Assembly: GCA_022729355.1 (NCBI GenBank)
Contig: JALDAN010000003.1
Coordinates: 1 to 41,541 of the forward strand
Direction of reading: 5' to 3'
DNA from: Candidatus Nanohalarchaeota archaeon
Lineage (GTDB): Archaea > Nanohalarchaeota > Nanosalinia > Nanosalinales > Nanosalinaceae
DNA: 41,541 nt
Position 1 is the stretch's first letter. Every line of letters starts with the position of its first letter. This document shows positions 40,367 to 41,541 of this stretch, piece after piece. Both the position numbers and the translations under genes were made by a program. The notes below the pieces were generated by a model that made no database searches, was not told the origin of the DNA, and saw only the letters and a list, made by a program, of their open reading frames with translations.

Positions 40367-40480
40367 TTTTTCGCATTCATCTATATGGAATGTTTTGCCA
40401 CATTCCTCGCATTCCGGGAATAAAGGCCTGTATCCGTTGAACTTCATTTCTCCTCCGCACTCAGGGCATCCAAGTTCCAT
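40352..40480 (-). CDS. 42-residue zinc-ribbon protein
   Basis: This gene is missing from the ORF track. ATG 40480 to TAA 40352 encodes 42 residues with two Cys pairs (CPECGGEMKF and CEECGKTFHI), the plain zinc-ribbon pattern, and a final Cys near the end. It is the third Cys-pair micro-protein in the window. Its 3' end overlaps the methyltransferase-like gene tail to tail. Function unknown; it may bind nucleic acid or a partner protein. Confidence 0.65.
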   Translation of the reverse strand: MELGCPECGGEMKFNGYRPLFPECEECGKTFHIDECEKLDAE

Positions 40481-40514
40481 ATAGGAATTAAATTAATCCC
40501 CGAGTTTGATATTT

Positions 40515-41541
40515 TTAGTTAAATTCCATCCTGTACTTGACGAACGGTCCTTCCGCCACCTGGTTTGACAGTGTTGATGGAATACTGATTTCATATGTGT
40601 ACTCGCCATAGAGGCCTTGTCTTTTTTCATCGTAGGCCTCTGTAATGAATACTAGATCTTGTGATCCATCGTATCCCTCTCCATCCTCGGAATCATACAT
40701 GATGCCTGTGACAAAGTTTGAAGAGTTAGTTGAGTTGGCTACAGGCACGTCACATACTTCTTCATTTGCTATGGTATAGCATCTGGTCTTATCGGAGAAT
40801 CCGTCTCCTTCTTGATCATACTTCCATTCTAGTGAGTCAGGATTAGCTGAGATGTTAAGTGCTTCATCTGCTTCCGATAGATCACCTGATTCATTAAGAG
40901 GCCATAGATCACGTATACTGTACTCTGCCTGTTCATCAGAATAAAATAGATTGCCTGTTGGAGTATCTCCCTCCCATTCTGTCAATGCGAAATCTGAAGT
41001 TCCTAAAAGATCTACTGATCTGCTCTCCCCATAGAACACATGGTAACTGGAGATATTGACGTCAAGAGAACCAAAGTTGTTCGATTCATTTGTCTCATCA
41101 ATCCTATTTTCAGGATCCGCCTCAATACTGTAGTTATACCGGCCTATATCTGCTTCAAAACTAAAGTTGACAAGTTTAGATGAGTTACTCTCTACAGTCG
41201 AGTTCTGAACTTCACTCTCTTCAAACAAGAAGTCTGAGCCATCAAAGGAACTTTCCGTGAAATTGAATTCTGCCTCCAAATCTTCAGCACCGGTATTCGA
41301 AACATTAGCAGTGAAATCTGTTACCTGTCCCTCAACAGGATCAGACTCATTAAGAAAAACGTCTTCAACAACAAGATCTGTCCTGTTATGCTCAACCTGA
41401 AACGGCTGAGTACTCCAATCGCTGAAATCCCAGCCTATACCTCCAGTATTAGATCTATTCAGCTCAACTTCCTGAGAGAAAGCTCTGTACTGTCCTGAGC
41501 TTACAACAGGAAAACCTCCAAACCCGAAAGAGACATCCGAA
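40515..41541 (-). CDS. CARDB-domain surface protein, partial (N-terminus off the right edge)
   Basis: The ORF track starts at a TTG (41279), but the frame stays open to the window edge, giving about 342 residues without a start. The extra part contains RTDLVVEDVFLNESDPVEGQ and FTANVSNTGAEDLEAEF, which continue into YSIEADPENRIDETNESNNF. This is the CARDB beta-sandwich pattern of archaeal cell-surface proteins. The rest is acidic and Asn/Ser-rich, with several N-x-S/T sites, and has two Cys close together (TRCYTIANEEVC). It is probably exported; whether the missing N-terminus has a signal peptide cannot be seen. Confidence 0.7.
   Translation of the reverse strand, partial: SDVSFGFGGFPVVSSGQYRAFSQEVELNRSNTGGIGWDFSDWSTQPFQVEHNRTDLVVEDVFLNESDPVEGQVTDFTANVSNTGAEDLEAEFNFTESSFDGSDFLFEESEVQNSTVESNSSKLVNFSFEADIGRYNYSIEADPENRIDETNESNNFGSLDVNISSYHVFYGESRSVDLLGTSDFALTEWEGDTPTGNLFYSDEQAEYSIRDLWPLNESGDLSEADEALNISANPDSLEWKYDQEGDGFSDKTRCYTIANEEVCDVPVANSTNSSNFVTGIMYDSEDGEGYDGSQDLVFITEAYDEKRQGLYGEYTYEISIPSTLSNQVAEGPFVKYRMEFN

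Overview
The window looks like a chromosome segment from a halophilic archaeon, most likely a DPANN lineage of the Nanohaloarchaeota type. Archaeal markers are ribosomal protein eL40, a class I lysyl-tRNA synthetase, archaeal-type S-adenosylmethionine synthetase, a PAN-like AAA ATPase, GatA/GatB, geranylgeranyl reductase and trans-prenyl diphosphate synthases, and an ER/archaeal-type signal peptidase with a catalytic His. Proteins are strongly acidic, as in salt-in halophiles. Genes are short and tightly packed, and many starts sit about 24-30 nt downstream of a TATA-like box, which suggests leaderless transcripts. The lineage is an inference; no rRNA operon is present.

Layout. 0-1.4 kb: a partial amphi-Trp-like gene, tRNA-Thr(GGU), an EamA transporter and eL40. 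1.5-5.1 kb: a three-gene operon encoding a membrane/coiled-coil protein, a JAMM (MPN/JAB) metalloprotease-like protein and a calcineurin-like phosphoesterase. The last two share an N-terminal helical module; this is my main candidate for an undescribed system. 5.2-10.2 kb: AbrB-like regulator, GNAT acetyltransferase, hisS, an unknown gene, DUF4186, a YchF/Obg-type GTPase, a small membrane protein and tRNA-Ala(GGC). 10.23-11.1 kb: a gene-poor stretch full of inverted repeats. 11.1-17.9 kb: MgtE, a winged-helix protein, an ABC exporter pair, a prenyl diphosphate synthase, a TraB-family protein and a rhomboid protease. 17.9-23.9 kb: lysS, Nudix, site-2 protease, zinc finger, then a ferredoxin / geranylgeranyl reductase / cis-prenyltransferase cluster. 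23.9-29.4 kb: tiny zinc-ribbon proteins, DUF192, signal peptidase, LEA14-like, UspA, SAM synthetase, a degenerate Nudix, an HD hydrolase and tRNA-Arg(UCG). 29.4-34.3 kb: a frameshifted Tat-type pseudogene, subtilase, pyruvate kinase, PAN-like ATPase and amphi-Trp-like protein. 34.0-39.8 kb: a tRNA-dependent amidotransferase neighbourhood (gatA, gatB, a cupin, and a YbaK deacylase domain joined to a GatB-like tail), with a second, divergent prenyl synthase between gatA and gatB. 39.9-41.5 kb: a methyltransferase-like protein, a zinc ribbon and a partial CARDB surface protein.

The most striking feature is at sequence level. The palindrome AGGCCT recurs about 180 times by hand count, in genes on both strands, in spacers and even in a tRNA. 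About 7-8 would be expected from composition alone at an assumed 44% G+C. It behaves like a highly iterated palindrome comparable in kind to cyanobacterial HIP1.

Functional themes are membrane and cytosolic proteolysis (JAMM, rhomboid, site-2 protease, signal peptidase, subtilase, PAN-like ATPase), isoprenoid lipid synthesis (two trans-prenyl synthases, a reductase with an adjacent ferredoxin, a cis-prenyltransferase) and translation quality (HisRS, LysRS, GatA/B, YbaK-GatB-tail protein).
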